Assembly (NCBI GenBank): GCA_023439045.1
Contig: JAEXOY010000003.1
Location: forward strand, 1 to 56,498
Length of the DNA stretch: 56,498 bases
Reading direction: 5' to 3'
Source of the DNA: Bacillota bacterium
GTDB lineage: Bacteria > Bacillota > Clostridia > Acetivibrionales > DSM-1351
The position numbers and the translations under genes were made by a program. Of the stretch, positions 1 through 8,038 are shown piece by piece; the first letter of the stretch is position 1; every line of letters begins with the position of its first letter. The notes beneath the pieces were generated by a model, which saw only the letters and a list, made by a program, of their open reading frames with translations, was not told the DNA's origin and did no database searches.

Positions 1-127
1 ATGCCATAAGAGGCTCATTGTCAAGAGGATCGTGGAATAAATGCGAAAATAATCACCTTACAAATAGTGAAATAATCAAGCGATAAAATTGACACATTTA
101 GGGTGAAATAATCAAAAATTATTGACA
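1..127. mobile_element. Possible IS21-family element end (partial)
   Basis: Two exact copies of the 13-mer GTGAAATAATCAA lie at 67-79 and 103-115, with a degenerate third at 43-56. A TTGACA-type block follows each of the two exact copies and the last one ends at 127. Read outwards, the end would be CA, and read inwards it would start TGTCAA. Multiple subterminal repeats with TG...CA tips are typical of IS21-type elements. No transposase gene is visible because the window begins here, so this is an inference from repeat layout only. It could equally be a short intergenic repeat. Confidence 0.3.
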
Positions 128-187
128 TAAATGATATTTTATATCACTTAACATAATTGCCTATTATCTGCAAAAGTAAAGCAATAT

Positions 188-220
188 AAATAGGCAGGTA
201 TGCTACCTGCCTATTTTTTA
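188..220. terminator. Bidirectional intrinsic terminator
   Basis: A perfect 13-bp stem (188-200 with 204-216) with a 3-base loop is followed on the plus strand by six T residues. On the minus strand it lies just downstream of hpf and is followed by a weaker T-rich stretch. It probably ends hpf transcription and shields against read-through from the left. Confidence 0.75.
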
Positions 221-239
221 TTGAGATAAAAATCAAATT

Positions 240-770
240 TTAGTATTCTGGCTCAATCAATCCGTAGTTGCCGTCTTTTCTCTTGTAAACAACGTTAACC
301 TGTCTAGTATCCGCATTGTAGAACATAAAGAATGCATGGCCTAAAAGATTCATCTGAAGTATTGCCTCTTCAACGTCCATAGGTTTAACGGCAAACTTCT
401 TTGAACGAACAATATTGAATTCCTGTTCTTCTATAACCTCGTCGTCAAACTTATGATTATCTATTCTAAAATCATTGTTGTACATCTTTCTTTCTAAACG
501 AGTCTTATTCTTTCTGATCTGTCTTTCTAGTACATCAATAGTCTTGTCAATTGAAGCATACATATCATCATTGTACTCTTCCGCTCTAAGAACAATACCA
601 TTAAATGGAATGGTTACTTCAACTATCTGCCTCATTTTCTGAACACTCAAGGTAACATGAGCTTCTGTATCCTTGTCAAAAAACTTGTCTAGCTTTCCAA
701 TCTTTTTTGTCACCCTGTCTCTCAGTGCATCTGTAATCTCAATATTTTTACCTGTAATAATTATTTTCAT
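240..770 (-). CDS. hpf: Ribosome hibernation promoting factor, long form
   Basis: The 176-residue protein has the two-domain layout of long HPF (YvyD/HPF-long). Residues 1-100 are the S30AE/RaiA-type fold that binds the 30S decoding centre. Residues 115-176 are the C-terminal dimerisation domain that brings two 70S ribosomes together as inactive 100S particles. The ATG at 770 is chosen because a GAGAGGGG Shine-Dalgarno sits 8 bases upstream; the in-frame TTG at 788 overlaps that site. The gene appears monocistronic, with its own promoter region (834-862) and terminator (188-220). Confidence 0.96.
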   Translation of the reverse strand: MKIIITGKNIEITDALRDRVTKKIGKLDKFFDKDTEAHVTLSVQKMRQIVEVTIPFNGIVLRAEEYNDDMYASIDKTIDVLERQIRKNKTRLERKMYNNDFRIDNHKFDDEVIEEQEFNIVRSKKFAVKPMDVEEAILQMNLLGHAFFMFYNADTRQVNVVYKRKDGNYGLIEPEY

Positions 771-833
771 AATAACAGCCCCTCTCAAAATTATAATTGC
801 AACAAATAAAGTGGTACTTGTTATGATTATATA

Positions 834-862
834 ATTCTACAAAATTATTATTATTCCTTCAA
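834..862 (-). promoter_or_regulatory. hpf promoter, overlapping sigma-A and sigma-H-like elements
   Basis: TTGAAG (862-857), a 17-base spacer and TAGAAT (839-834) form a sigma-A promoter. The same bases also read AAGGAATA, 13 bases, AGAAT, which resembles the sigma-H consensus RWAGGAWWT...HGAAT. In Bacillus subtilis the homologue yvyD is known to use sigma-H and sigma-B. The sigma-H reading here is inferred from motif match alone. Confidence 0.55.
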
Positions 863-874
863 GAAATAAAAAAG

Positions 875-1108
875 TTATAATTTTTGATTAAGACCATTAT
901 TCTCCTGCTGATTCTTGTTATTTTCATTTTTGTCAGTCTTATCACTGTTGTTAAATAACAAGCCAAATGCACCAATTACAATAATAAGGCTTATATTACT
1001 AAATACAGATGAGTTTATGTCAAAGTCGAAAATCATCTTCAGTACTCCAAATACTATCATTAAGGCGCCAAGTCCTGCAACTATCAAAAGCTTCTGCTTT
1101 CTTTTCAT
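875..1108 (-). CDS. Small membrane protein, two predicted TM helices
   Basis: A 77-residue protein that I cannot assign to a named family. Residues about 5-27 and 36-55 are hydrophobic helices, giving a hairpin in the membrane. The C-terminal 20 residues are hydrophilic and rich in Asn, Lys, Asp and Gln. The ATG at 1108 has an AGGAG element 12 bases upstream, a little far. The alternative TTG at 1120 lies only 1 base after AGGAG and is less likely. It sits just upstream of hpf with no clear terminator between them. Function unknown. Confidence 0.6.
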   Translation of the reverse strand: MKRKQKLLIVAGLGALMIVFGVLKMIFDFDINSSVFSNISLIIVIGAFGLLFNNSDKTDKNENNKNQQENNGLNQKL

Positions 1109-1275
1109 CGTTAATATCAACTCCTAAAAAACATTTGGTCTTGTTTAAATTGTAGCCTACCTGCATTTTTTTCAACAATCAAATTATGTATCAATATATT
1201 ACTAATTGTAGCAGTTTTTTAACTTAGGCAAGAATATCTAGTTCAGAGGATCTAGCTTAAAGCATCTATGCTAAT

Positions 1276-1328
1276 ACATTTACAGTTCTACCTAAAGTGT
1301 TTACAGCTCTATGCCAAAGCATCTACAG
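1276..1328. repeat. Degenerate ~21-bp tandem repeats across the AI-2E gene stop
   Basis: Three related blocks containing TTACAG or CTACAG followed by T/CTCT begin near 1276, 1296 and 1318, about 21 bases apart. The last encodes the C-terminal Val-Asp-Ala residues of the AI-2E family gene and the others lie beyond its stop codon at 1309. Probably a decayed tandem duplication; no function is apparent. Confidence 0.4.
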
Positions 1329-2358
1329 CTCTCTTAACGATAACTTTAATAATTGCCATAATTGGAACTGCTACAAGCATTCCTATGATGCCAAAAAACT
1401 CTCCCCCAATTAGCACTGCGAAAATTGTTGATATGGGGTGTAAGCCTAACCTACCCTCTATTATTTTAGGTGAAATAAAAGCATTATCCAGTTGCTGTAC
1501 TACTACAAATACCAATGCTGCCAATAGAGCCTTGTATGGAGACTCTATAAGTGCCAAAGCTACCGCTGGTATTGCCCCTAGTATTGGCCCAAAATAAGGT
1601 ATTATGTTTGTAACTCCCCCGATAGCCCCCAAAATAAATGGATACTTTATGCCAGCTAAGTATAATCCTATTGTTTCCAAAATTCCCACAATTAATGCAG
1701 TTAAGAGTTGACCCTGTATAAAATGAGATACAATATTATTTATCTCCCTGCCCGTAGTTATGGCCCCATTCCTCATTCTCTTTGGTATAAGCATAAGACC
1801 ACAACGCTTTAGAAGCTCCACATCTTTGATAAAATAGTAGGCAATTATCATAGAAAGTACAATATTAAGAATTATTATAACTGCTGATGCAACTGTTGAT
1901 ATAGTTTTGTTTAGTGCCGATGACAAATAGACCTGAACAATCTTAGTTCCATTGCTTATCTGCCCAAAAATCAAGTCCTTTACCTCAGGAGGCCAATTGC
2001 TGTATTTAATTTTATGAATACAGGAATCAAAGAAGCCCTGGTATTGTCCTGTGATTTCAGGAAGCTTGGATATAAGCTCCCTTGCGTTGTTAACGATATG
2101 AGGAATTACATACATGCCTAAAAAGTATAGCACTAGGGCAGTAAATATATAAACTAATATAATAGCTATTGAACGTTTGATACCCTTTCTCTCAAATCTC
2201 AATATAATTGGATACATGGCATACGAAATAACAATACCTATTAAAAATGGAGATAGGATGGCAAAGATCTTGTTATTAAACATAATCAAAAATGCGATAA
2301 TTCCTGCAAATACTAGTGCAAGCACTATGTAGAACAGTACCTTTGCTGTTTTAGTCAT
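1309..2358 (-). CDS. AI-2E family transporter (UPF0118/YtvI-like)
   Basis: A 349-residue polytopic membrane protein of the AI-2E/PerM family. It shows paired N-terminal hydrophobic helices (about 8-30 and 32-52), a helix near 65-90, a soluble stretch at about 90-145 and a C-terminal bundle from about 150. The family signature segment GxxTNxIPYFGPxxGxxPA is visible around residues 245-265, followed by the conserved QQLDNxFxxP motif. Family members move small solutes or ions (AI-2 export, Na+/Li+ antiport), but the substrate cannot be read from sequence. The ATG at 2358 is preceded by AGGAG at 7-base spacing. Its translation start region is duplicated upstream (2350-2428). Confidence 0.9.
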   Translation of the reverse strand: MTKTAKVLFYIVLALVFAGIIAFLIMFNNKIFAILSPFLIGIVISYAMYPIILRFERKGIKRSIAIILVYIFTALVLYFLGMYVIPHIVNNARELISKLPEITGQYQGFFDSCIHKIKYSNWPPEVKDLIFGQISNGTKIVQVYLSSALNKTISTVASAVIIILNIVLSMIIAYYFIKDVELLKRCGLMLIPKRMRNGAITTGREINNIVSHFIQGQLLTALIVGILETIGLYLAGIKYPFILGAIGGVTNIIPYFGPILGAIPAVALALIESPYKALLAALVFVVVQQLDNAFISPKIIEGRLGLHPISTIFAVLIGGEFFGIIGMLVAVPIMAIIKVIVKRAVDALA

Positions 2359-2428
2359 TTTGTGCTCCTTTACTTAGGACATTAAGTTTCCTGCTTTAGT
2401 CATTTTGTGCTCCTTTACTTAGGACATT
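2350..2428. repeat. 34-bp direct repeat, 45-bp period, duplicating a ribosome binding site and start
   Basis: An identical 34-base segment occurs at 2350-2383 and 2395-2428. On the minus strand each copy carries AAAGGAG, a 6-7 base spacer and ATGACTAAA, that is, the Shine-Dalgarno and first three codons of the downstream AI-2E family gene. The upstream copy starts a short reading frame (2403-2374). It looks like a recent slippage-type tandem duplication. Confidence 0.9.
2374..2403 (-). other. Putative 9-codon leader ORF
   Basis: On the minus strand ATG at 2403 opens a nine-residue frame, MTKAGNLMS, ended by TAA at 2376-2374. It has the same AGGAG-containing Shine-Dalgarno as the real gene because it lies in the duplicated copy. 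Its stop lies 15 bases before the ATG at 2358, close enough for translational coupling or reinitiation. Expression is not demonstrated. Confidence 0.35.
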
Positions 2429-2471
2429 GCCTTTGCTCTTATATAATTTTCTGCTCATCTATTTAAGATGA

Positions 2472-2498
2472 AGGAAAACAGGGCTGACCTGTTTTCCT
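2472..2498 (-). terminator. Hairpin after the YtxH-like gene
   Basis: A perfect 11-bp stem (2472-2482 with 2488-2498) with a 5-base loop lies 17 bases past the stop of the small gene at 2516. The following minus-strand sequence is T/C rich but lacks a long T run, so termination may be partial. Confidence 0.5.
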
Positions 2499-2515
2499 CT
2501 CATTACCAAGAAAAA

Positions 2516-2698
2516 TCATCTAAACATATGCAATGCATCACTAAATACATGGCGGGATCTTCTATAGATTTTTCTGCCGGAACGCACCATATCTCTTCTC
2601 ATCTTAGGATCAACTATCTCTGGATTAGTGAGAATACTGATAGAAGCACCAATCAATCCTCCAATTATCAAGCCCTTTGCGAAATTCATCATATACAT
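2516..2698 (-). CDS. Small YtxH-like membrane-anchored protein
   Basis: A 60-residue protein with one N-terminal hydrophobic segment (about 8-24, rich in Gly/Ile: GLIIGGLIGASISIL) followed by a basic amphipathic tail. This matches the pattern of YtxH-type general stress proteins, but the similarity is only in layout. The ATG at 2698 follows AAGGAGG at 8 bases, an excellent site. It starts 17 bases after the PRC-barrel gene stop, so the two are an operon. Exact role unknown. Confidence 0.7.
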   Translation of the reverse strand: MYMMNFAKGLIIGGLIGASISILTNPEIVDPKMRRDMVRSGRKIYRRSRHVFSDALHMFR

Positions 2699-2715
2699 AG
2701 CCCTCTCCTCCTTAT

Positions 2716-3255
2716 TTATATTTCATTCCTTTGTAGCCTTTTTAAAAGGCCTCCACCGTTATTTGTCATTTCAGCAGCTGCCTCTTCCTCAACCAGAATA
2801 CTATCATTACCTATCTCAATCTTGCCTATCAAAGGTAGAGTACTCCTTCCAGTAAAAATATCTTGAAATAATCCGTCTGAAACTATTATTGCCTCTATAA
2901 CTCCAGAGTCTTGGTCAAATAGTATATCATTTACAGAACCTAAATCTTTCCCGCTACGAGTATAGATTTTGAAGCCTCTTAGTACTAACCTTTTTTTCAT
3001 AAGCTCACAGTGCTTGAATTTTTTATAATCCTTGAGCGACTTAAGGCAATCTATAATGACTGCATCCTCACCAACATTCAATATACTCTCCTTCATGGCA
3101 ACTCTGCCGCTGAAAGTATAACTCCCCTTTTCGAGTATAAATGCCTTTGCTGACCTATCTTCCCTATCAAATACTACGTCTTTGATAATTCCGATTTTAT
3201 CTCCATTATGCACCGAAATTACAGGTAACCCCAGCACTTTACTATACCTTCTCAA
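2716..3255 (-). CDS. PRC-barrel domain protein (two PRC barrels)
   Basis: A 179-residue soluble protein with two PRC-barrel modules, about residues 3-80 (LGLPVISVHNGDKIGIIKDV) and about 92-160 (KIYTRSGKDLGSVNDILFD). PRC barrels occur in RimM and in photosynthetic reaction-centre H subunits and often act as binding modules. In spore-formers they occur in YlmC/YmxH-like proteins. No catalytic residues are apparent. The start is a TTG at 3255 with AAGGG 7 bases upstream. It leads a two-gene operon with the YtxH-like gene. A larger PRC-barrel relative lies at 48498-49268. Confidence 0.85.
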   Translation of the reverse strand: MRRYSKVLGLPVISVHNGDKIGIIKDVVFDREDRSAKAFILEKGSYTFSGRVAMKESILNVGEDAVIIDCLKSLKDYKKFKHCELMKKRLVLRGFKIYTRSGKDLGSVNDILFDQDSGVIEAIIVSDGLFQDIFTGRSTLPLIGKIEIGNDSILVEEEAAAEMTNNGGGLLKRLQRNEI

Positions 3256-3348
3256 AGCTTTTCCCTTTCTATAAATAATCTGGGTTTATTATTTGTATTT
3301 ATAAAATAAAAAATTCAAATTCTATATGTATAAATCTGGCTTGTTAAA

Positions 3349-3377
3349 TTGACTAAAAATTTGGAATAATGTAAAAT
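3349..3377 (+). promoter_or_regulatory. Sigma-A promoter of the DUF1015 gene
   Basis: TTGACT (3349-3354), a 17-base spacer and TAAAAT (3372-3377) lie about 40 bases before the plus-strand ATG at 3420. The region is divergent from the PRC-barrel gene. Confidence 0.7.
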
Positions 3378-3419
3378 TACCAAATAGAAAGTCTTATAAT
3401 ATGAAGGGGATTTTAAAAA

Positions 3420-4784
3420 ATGAATCAAAAATATAAAGCGCTTCTTTCAAGCATGGGTGTACATATACCAGAAATCTTAATGCCAAACACTGAAGATATG
3501 TCCAAATGGGCAGTAGTAGCATGTGACCAATACACCTCAGAACCTGATTACTGGGAAAATGTCAGCAACTTTGTAAATGGTTCTCCGTCCACACTTCCAA
3601 TTATTTTCCCAGAGGTGTACCTTGAAAATGGTAATGCAGATGACCGCATAAATGAGATAAACAATAAGATGCAAAGATACCTTGAAGAAGGAATTCTAAA
3701 GTCTATTAATGATTGCCTTGTGCTGGTAGATAGAAAGACTACTCATACCGATTCCAGAAAAGGGCTTGTTGTAGCTCTCGATCTTGATTGCTATGACTAT
3801 ACCAGAGGGTGCGATGCTCTAATAAGGGCAACAGAAGGTACTGTAATAGAAAGGCTTCCTCCAAGAATTAAAATACGACAGAATGCTACTATAGAGCTGC
3901 CTCATATTATGGTACTTATTGATGACCCCAAAAAAAAGGTGATAGAGCCCCTATTTGATAAACTAGATCAATTTGAAAAGCTTTATGACTTTGAGTTAAT
4001 GATGAACAGTGGTCATATCAAGGGTTATAAGATATGTGATGAAAATAGTTTAAACCAGATTGCAGAGTCGTTGAATGCTTTATGCGATAAAAAGGATTTT
4101 TCAAGCAAGTATTGCATTTCTGAGAATAGCTCATTACTGCTCTTTGCAGTTGGAGATGGAAATCATTCTCTTGCTTCTGCAAAAGGACACTGGGAAAACG
4201 TGAAAGTTGGACTCAGCGAAGAGCAAAAGCTTTGCCATCCTGCACGCTATGCGCTTGTAGAACTGGTAAACGTACATGATGATGGCCTTGTATTTGAACC
4301 TATTCACAGAGTACTATTTAATGTCAATGCAGATGACTTAATACAAGAATTTAAGAATTTCTATAAAAATATTAATTATATTAGCTCTCATAATGAATGT
4401 GCTGTAACGAAGGCACCTGAGATAAGCAGTGTCAGCTGTGCTAATAATACGACAGAACATACTTTTAGATATATTACCTCAAAAGGAGAAGCAAACGTAA
4501 CCATTGAGTACCCTGTTAACAATCTCCATGTAGGTACCCTTCAAGTATTCCTTGACAGTTACATAAAGCAACACCCTGAAGTAAAAATTGATTACATTCA
4601 TGGTGAGGATGTGGTTACAAAGCTTGGTTCACTTCCAGGTAACATGGGCTTCTACCTCCCAGCCATGGATAAAATGGATTTATTTAAAACAGTTATATTA
4701 GACGGTGCGCTTCCAAGAAAGACCTTCTCTATGGGAGAAGCAGATGAGAAAAGATTCTACTTAGAGTGTAGGAAGATTAAGTAG
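3420..4784 (+). CDS. DUF1015 family protein
   Basis: A 454-residue soluble protein covering the full length of the DUF1015 family. Recognisable segments are the N-terminal WAVVACDQYTSEPDYW, the central RLPPRIKIR and the VGDGNHSLASAKGHWE block near residues 242-257 that gives the family its likely active-site Asp/His cluster. The biochemical activity of DUF1015 is not established. In many genomes it sits beside serA, as it does here on the opposite strand, so a role in serine metabolism is a context inference. ATG at 3420 follows AAGGGG. It has its own promoter and shares a terminator with serA. Confidence 0.9.
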   Translation: MNQKYKALLSSMGVHIPEILMPNTEDMSKWAVVACDQYTSEPDYWENVSNFVNGSPSTLPIIFPEVYLENGNADDRINEINNKMQRYLEEGILKSINDCLVLVDRKTTHTDSRKGLVVALDLDCYDYTRGCDALIRATEGTVIERLPPRIKIRQNATIELPHIMVLIDDPKKKVIEPLFDKLDQFEKLYDFELMMNSGHIKGYKICDENSLNQIAESLNALCDKKDFSSKYCISENSSLLLFAVGDGNHSLASAKGHWENVKVGLSEEQKLCHPARYALVELVNVHDDGLVFEPIHRVLFNVNADDLIQEFKNFYKNINYISSHNECAVTKAPEISSVSCANNTTEHTFRYITSKGEANVTIEYPVNNLHVGTLQVFLDSYIKQHPEVKIDYIHGEDVVTKLGSLPGNMGFYLPAMDKMDLFKTVILDGALPRKTFSMGEADEKRFYLECRKIK

Positions 4785-4866
4785 CATGGAGAGCTGTGAG
4801 AGTTATTAAGGCTCCATGTACCATAAAGAAAGATGGCTCAACTGCCACAACATTTAAAGTTCAAAA

Positions 4867-4896
4867 AAGGATGAAGGTAAAAACACCTTCATCCTT
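4867..4896. terminator. Bidirectional terminator between DUF1015 and serA genes
   Basis: A perfect 12-bp stem (4867-4878 with 4885-4896) has a 6-base loop. The plus strand continues ATATTTTTATT and the minus strand continues TTTTTTGA, so it can end both converging transcripts. Confidence 0.9.
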
Positions 4897-4924
4897 ATAT
4901 TTTTATTAAGCTTTTTTACTAACA

Positions 4925-6532
4925 TTAAAACTTAATCAAAGTTACCTTTAGAACACCATCGATCTTATTCAATAGATCAATTACATCATTGGTAACCTCA
5001 CAGTCAACACTTACAAATGCTACCGCCTTGTCACCCTTCTTGTTTCTTGACCATTGCATTGCTGCAATATTTATATCAGCAGCACCAAGTACAGTACCAA
5101 TCTGACCGATGATACCTGGCTTATCAACGTTTTGTATTGCAAGAACGTATGGAGTTGGTTCAAAGTCAAGCTTATAGCCAAAGAAATCAACTACTCTTAT
5201 TGCGTCCTTTGCAAAAACTGTTCCTGATACACAGAGCTCTTTGTTCTTTGTAATAAATTTAACTGTAATAAGATTTGTGTACTTTTCAAGGTGTGTACTC
5301 TTGCTTTCAGTAAGAGAAATACCCATATTTTTTGCTATAAGCTCGGCATTTACATAGTTAACCTTTTCTTTAACTATTATTTCAAGGAAGCCCTTCAGCA
5401 CAGAAAGTGAAAGTAGCTTTGTTTCCTGTTCCGCAAGCTCACCACTATACTTAATTTCTATCTTGTTAACAGTATCTTTTTCTGCCTGATAATAAATCTT
5501 ACCCAAGGTTTCTGCCAAATCAACGTATGGCTTCATTTGTGATACATCCTTGCCCTTCATTGGAGGCATATTTACTGCAGCCACCATTTCGCCAGCAAGA
5601 GCATCAGATACCAATTGGGTTACTGCTGTACCAACGTTGTAGTTTGCCTCAGAAGTTGAAGCTCCAAGGTGAGGAGTAATGATTACATTATCCAATTCAA
5701 GCAGCTTGTTGTAATAATCCTGCTCTTCTGGCTTCTTATCATAATTTGGCTCTGGATCAAGCACATCAATACCAGCAGCAGCAACATGTCCTTCTTTAAG
5801 AGCATTGTACAATGCATCTTCATTTACAAGACCGCCTCTAGCAGCATTTACAATTCTAACGCCCTTCTTACAAAGCTTAAGCTCCTTTTCACCAATCATA
5901 CCATAGGTTTCTTTTGTCTTTGGAGTATGAAGTGTAATTAAATCACTTTGCTTCAATAGTTCTTCCAAGGTTTCGTATCTTTCAACGCCCATTTGCTCGA
6001 ACTTATCATCGGTTATATATGGATCATATGCAATTACTTTCATGTTTGAGCCCTTCAATTTTGAAGCAACTATTGAGCCAATTCTGCCCAGTCCGATAAC
6101 TCCGGCAACCTTGCCATCTAGCTCGTTACCGTTAAATTTATTTCTTCTGAAATCCTTGTTTGCTTTTCCGCCCCAATGTGCTTGAGGAATATTTCTGAAT
6201 ATACAATATGCCAAGCCAACTGCCAATTCAGCTGCAGCCATAATATTGCTTTCTGGAGTATTTACAACGATAATACCGTTCTTTGTACATGCTGGCACAT
6301 CAATATTATCAATACCATTTCCAGCACGTCCTGCAACCTTAAGGTTCTTACCTCTTGCTATAAGTTCCTCATTAACGAGAGTAACACTTCTAACTATAAT
6401 AGCATCATAATTCTCAATGATTTCTAAAAGCTCAGCATGTGAAATACCATACTTTGTATCAACCTCATGCCCTTGCTCAAGCAAGTAATTTATGCCGTCT
6501 TCAGCTATTCTTTCAGTAACAATTATTTTCAT
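4925..6532 (-). CDS. serA: D-3-phosphoglycerate dehydrogenase
   Basis: A 535-residue cytoplasmic enzyme that oxidises 3-phosphoglycerate to 3-phosphohydroxypyruvate with NAD+, the first step of serine synthesis. The NAD-binding GLGRIG motif is near residue 150. The catalytic Arg (NAARGG), Glu (DVLDPEP) and His (TPHLGAST) follow in the usual order. An intervening allosteric substrate-binding region and a C-terminal ACT domain (from about 463, VDKPGIIGQIG) make it the long, type-1 form. The ATG at 6532 has GGGAG at 7-base spacing; the longer frame reading back to 6595 is rejected. It follows the aminotransferase by 34 bases and so lies under the glycine riboswitch. Confidence 0.96.
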   Translation of the reverse strand: MKIIVTERIAEDGINYLLEQGHEVDTKYGISHAELLEIIENYDAIIVRSVTLVNEELIARGKNLKVAGRAGNGIDNIDVPACTKNGIIVVNTPESNIMAAAELAVGLAYCIFRNIPQAHWGGKANKDFRRNKFNGNELDGKVAGVIGLGRIGSIVASKLKGSNMKVIAYDPYITDDKFEQMGVERYETLEELLKQSDLITLHTPKTKETYGMIGEKELKLCKKGVRIVNAARGGLVNEDALYNALKEGHVAAAGIDVLDPEPNYDKKPEEQDYYNKLLELDNVIITPHLGASTSEANYNVGTAVTQLVSDALAGEMVAAVNMPPMKGKDVSQMKPYVDLAETLGKIYYQAEKDTVNKIEIKYSGELAEQETKLLSLSVLKGFLEIIVKEKVNYVNAELIAKNMGISLTESKSTHLEKYTNLITVKFITKNKELCVSGTVFAKDAIRVVDFFGYKLDFEPTPYVLAIQNVDKPGIIGQIGTVLGAADINIAAMQWSRNKKGDKAVAFVSVDCEVTNDVIDLLNKIDGVLKVTLIKF

Positions 6533-6566
6533 ACAAATCTCCCTTCTATATTTAGACCGTTTATTA

Positions 6567-7712
6567 TTATAGTAATGCCTTCTGAACTGCTCCAACTGAA
6601 GCGCCCATTTCTACTTTGTATCCTGCCTCAGCAAGTGAATACTCTAATGCAGCAAACGTCTTTATCAAGTCAAGACTATCAGTATATCCGCAGTGACCAA
6701 TTCTGAATATCTTACCCTTAAGGTGCTTTTGCCCTCCGGTAATCATTATGTCATGCTTTAAGTTCATCGTCTTGATAACCTTGCCGATATCAATGCCCTC
6801 AGGAGCCTTAACAGCAGTAATTATGTATGAAGATACATCCTGCTTTGCAAACAATTCAAGGCCCAATTCAGCAACACCTGCCTGAGTAGCTAGTGCAAGC
6901 TTTTTGTGTCTGGCAAAAACCTCTTGGAGACCCTCTTCCTTTATCATTTTGAGGGCTTCTGCCTGAGCCATAAGTAGTGAAATTGCAGGCGTATATGGAG
7001 GATTTTCGCCTTCCTTGAGAAGTCCTTTTCTGTACTTCTTGTAATCCCAGTAGAACTTTGGAAGCTTTGAAGCATTAACTGCTTCCCATGCCTTGTCACT
7101 CAATGCCACATATGCTAGTCCCGGAGGTGCCATAAGAGCTTTTTGTGAGCCAGTTACAACTACATCAATGCCCCAGTTGTCCATCTGCAAATCAAGACCA
7201 CCTAATGAGCTTATAGCATCTACAACTAATAGTTTGTCTGTTCCCTTGATTAGCTTTCCAACTGCTTCTATATCGTTTGTAACACCGGTTGATGTTTCGT
7301 TATGAGTCATTAGAACTGCTTTTATCTCTTTGTCGCTGTCCAATATTTCTTTAACTTTAGAAACATCCACAGCTTCCCCCCAGTTAACTGATAACTTATT
7401 AACATTTAATCCAAAAGCCTGTGCAATTTCAGCAAATCTATCTCCAAATGCACCTATGCTGATAGCGAGTACCTTATCTCCAGGTGAAAATAGATTTACG
7501 ACAGCTGATTCCATAGCTCCTGTTCCCGATGAAGAGAACATTAAAACCATATTCTTTGTTTGAAAAACAAACTTGAGATCTTCTTCAAGACCATCGTATA
7601 CTACCTCAAATTCCTTGGTTCTATGATGAATTATCTGTCTCCTCATCACTTCCAATACTCTTGCTGGGATCATTGTTGGTCCCGGAGTCATAAGTAATTT
7701 TTCCTTTTCCAT
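6567..7712 (-). CDS. Class V aminotransferase (serine-pyruvate/alanine-glyoxylate type)
   Basis: A 381-residue PLP enzyme of the alanine-glyoxylate/serine-pyruvate aminotransferase group. It starts with the typical MTPGPTMIPARV; the GSQKALMAPPG segment carries the PLP Lys (about residue 192). Co-transcription with serA suggests it supplies the missing transamination step, either 3-phosphohydroxypyruvate to phosphoserine in place of SerC or glyoxylate/hydroxypyruvate to glycine/serine. Sequence alone does not decide. ATG at 7712 follows GGAGG at 5 bases; a TTG at 7724 overlaps that site and is rejected. It is the first gene after the glycine riboswitch. Confidence 0.9.
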   Translation of the reverse strand: MEKEKLLMTPGPTMIPARVLEVMRRQIIHHRTKEFEVVYDGLEEDLKFVFQTKNMVLMFSSSGTGAMESAVVNLFSPGDKVLAISIGAFGDRFAEIAQAFGLNVNKLSVNWGEAVDVSKVKEILDSDKEIKAVLMTHNETSTGVTNDIEAVGKLIKGTDKLLVVDAISSLGGLDLQMDNWGIDVVVTGSQKALMAPPGLAYVALSDKAWEAVNASKLPKFYWDYKKYRKGLLKEGENPPYTPAISLLMAQAEALKMIKEEGLQEVFARHKKLALATQAGVAELGLELFAKQDVSSYIITAVKAPEGIDIGKVIKTMNLKHDIMITGGQKHLKGKIFRIGHCGYTDSLDLIKTFAALEYSLAEAGYKVEMGASVGAVQKALL

Positions 7713-7768
7713 AATAACCTCCAAAATATAATGAATTTTAAATAAAATTGTGACAACACCGTTAAACT

Positions 7769-7797
7769 AAAAAAAGCCAAATAAAAAATTATTTGAC
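7769..7797 (-). terminator. Riboswitch-linked intrinsic terminator
   Basis: On the minus strand a 9-bp stem (7797-7789 with 7784-7776, one G-U pair) is followed by seven T residues (7775-7769). It lies between the glycine aptamers and the aminotransferase start. It is the likely expression platform, with termination relieved or imposed by glycine binding. Confidence 0.75.
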
Positions 7798-7845
7798 CTC
7801 CAAAAATGCTAATAATAAATAGATGCTATCAGCATTATGATAAAC

Positions 7846-8006
7846 TCTGTCCTTTTGCCTGAGAGATTAAGCTTTATGTAAAAAGCTTTTGCCCCTTCGG
7901 CGCCAACGCTGGTCTCTCCAGAGGTCCGTCCTGTCGTGGTCTCTTTTACCTGAGAGTGCTACTCCTTCGGTGAGTTCTGAATTACTCCAAAACGTCTCTC
8001 CCTCAA
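7846..8006 (-). promoter_or_regulatory. Tandem glycine riboswitch
   Basis: Two glycine aptamers in series are read on the minus strand. Aptamer 1 (about 8006-7925) has GGGAGAGAC, CACCGAAGGAG, CTCTCAGGTAAAAG and GACAGGAC. Aptamer 2 (about 7922-7846) has TGGAGAGACC, GCCGAAGGGGCAA, CTCTCAGGCAAAAGGACAG. These are the canonical conserved elements of the glycine (gcvT) riboswitch. It is placed between a perfect promoter and a terminator upstream of an aminotransferase-serA operon. Confidence 0.96.
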
Positions 8007-8038
8007 CAATCATCCGACAATATTTACTTATTGGTTTA

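Noticed and set aside
2468..2866. Plus-strand frame over the YtxH-like and PRC-barrel genes
   Set aside because: Overlaps two genes with good ribosome sites on the other strand; no independent support.
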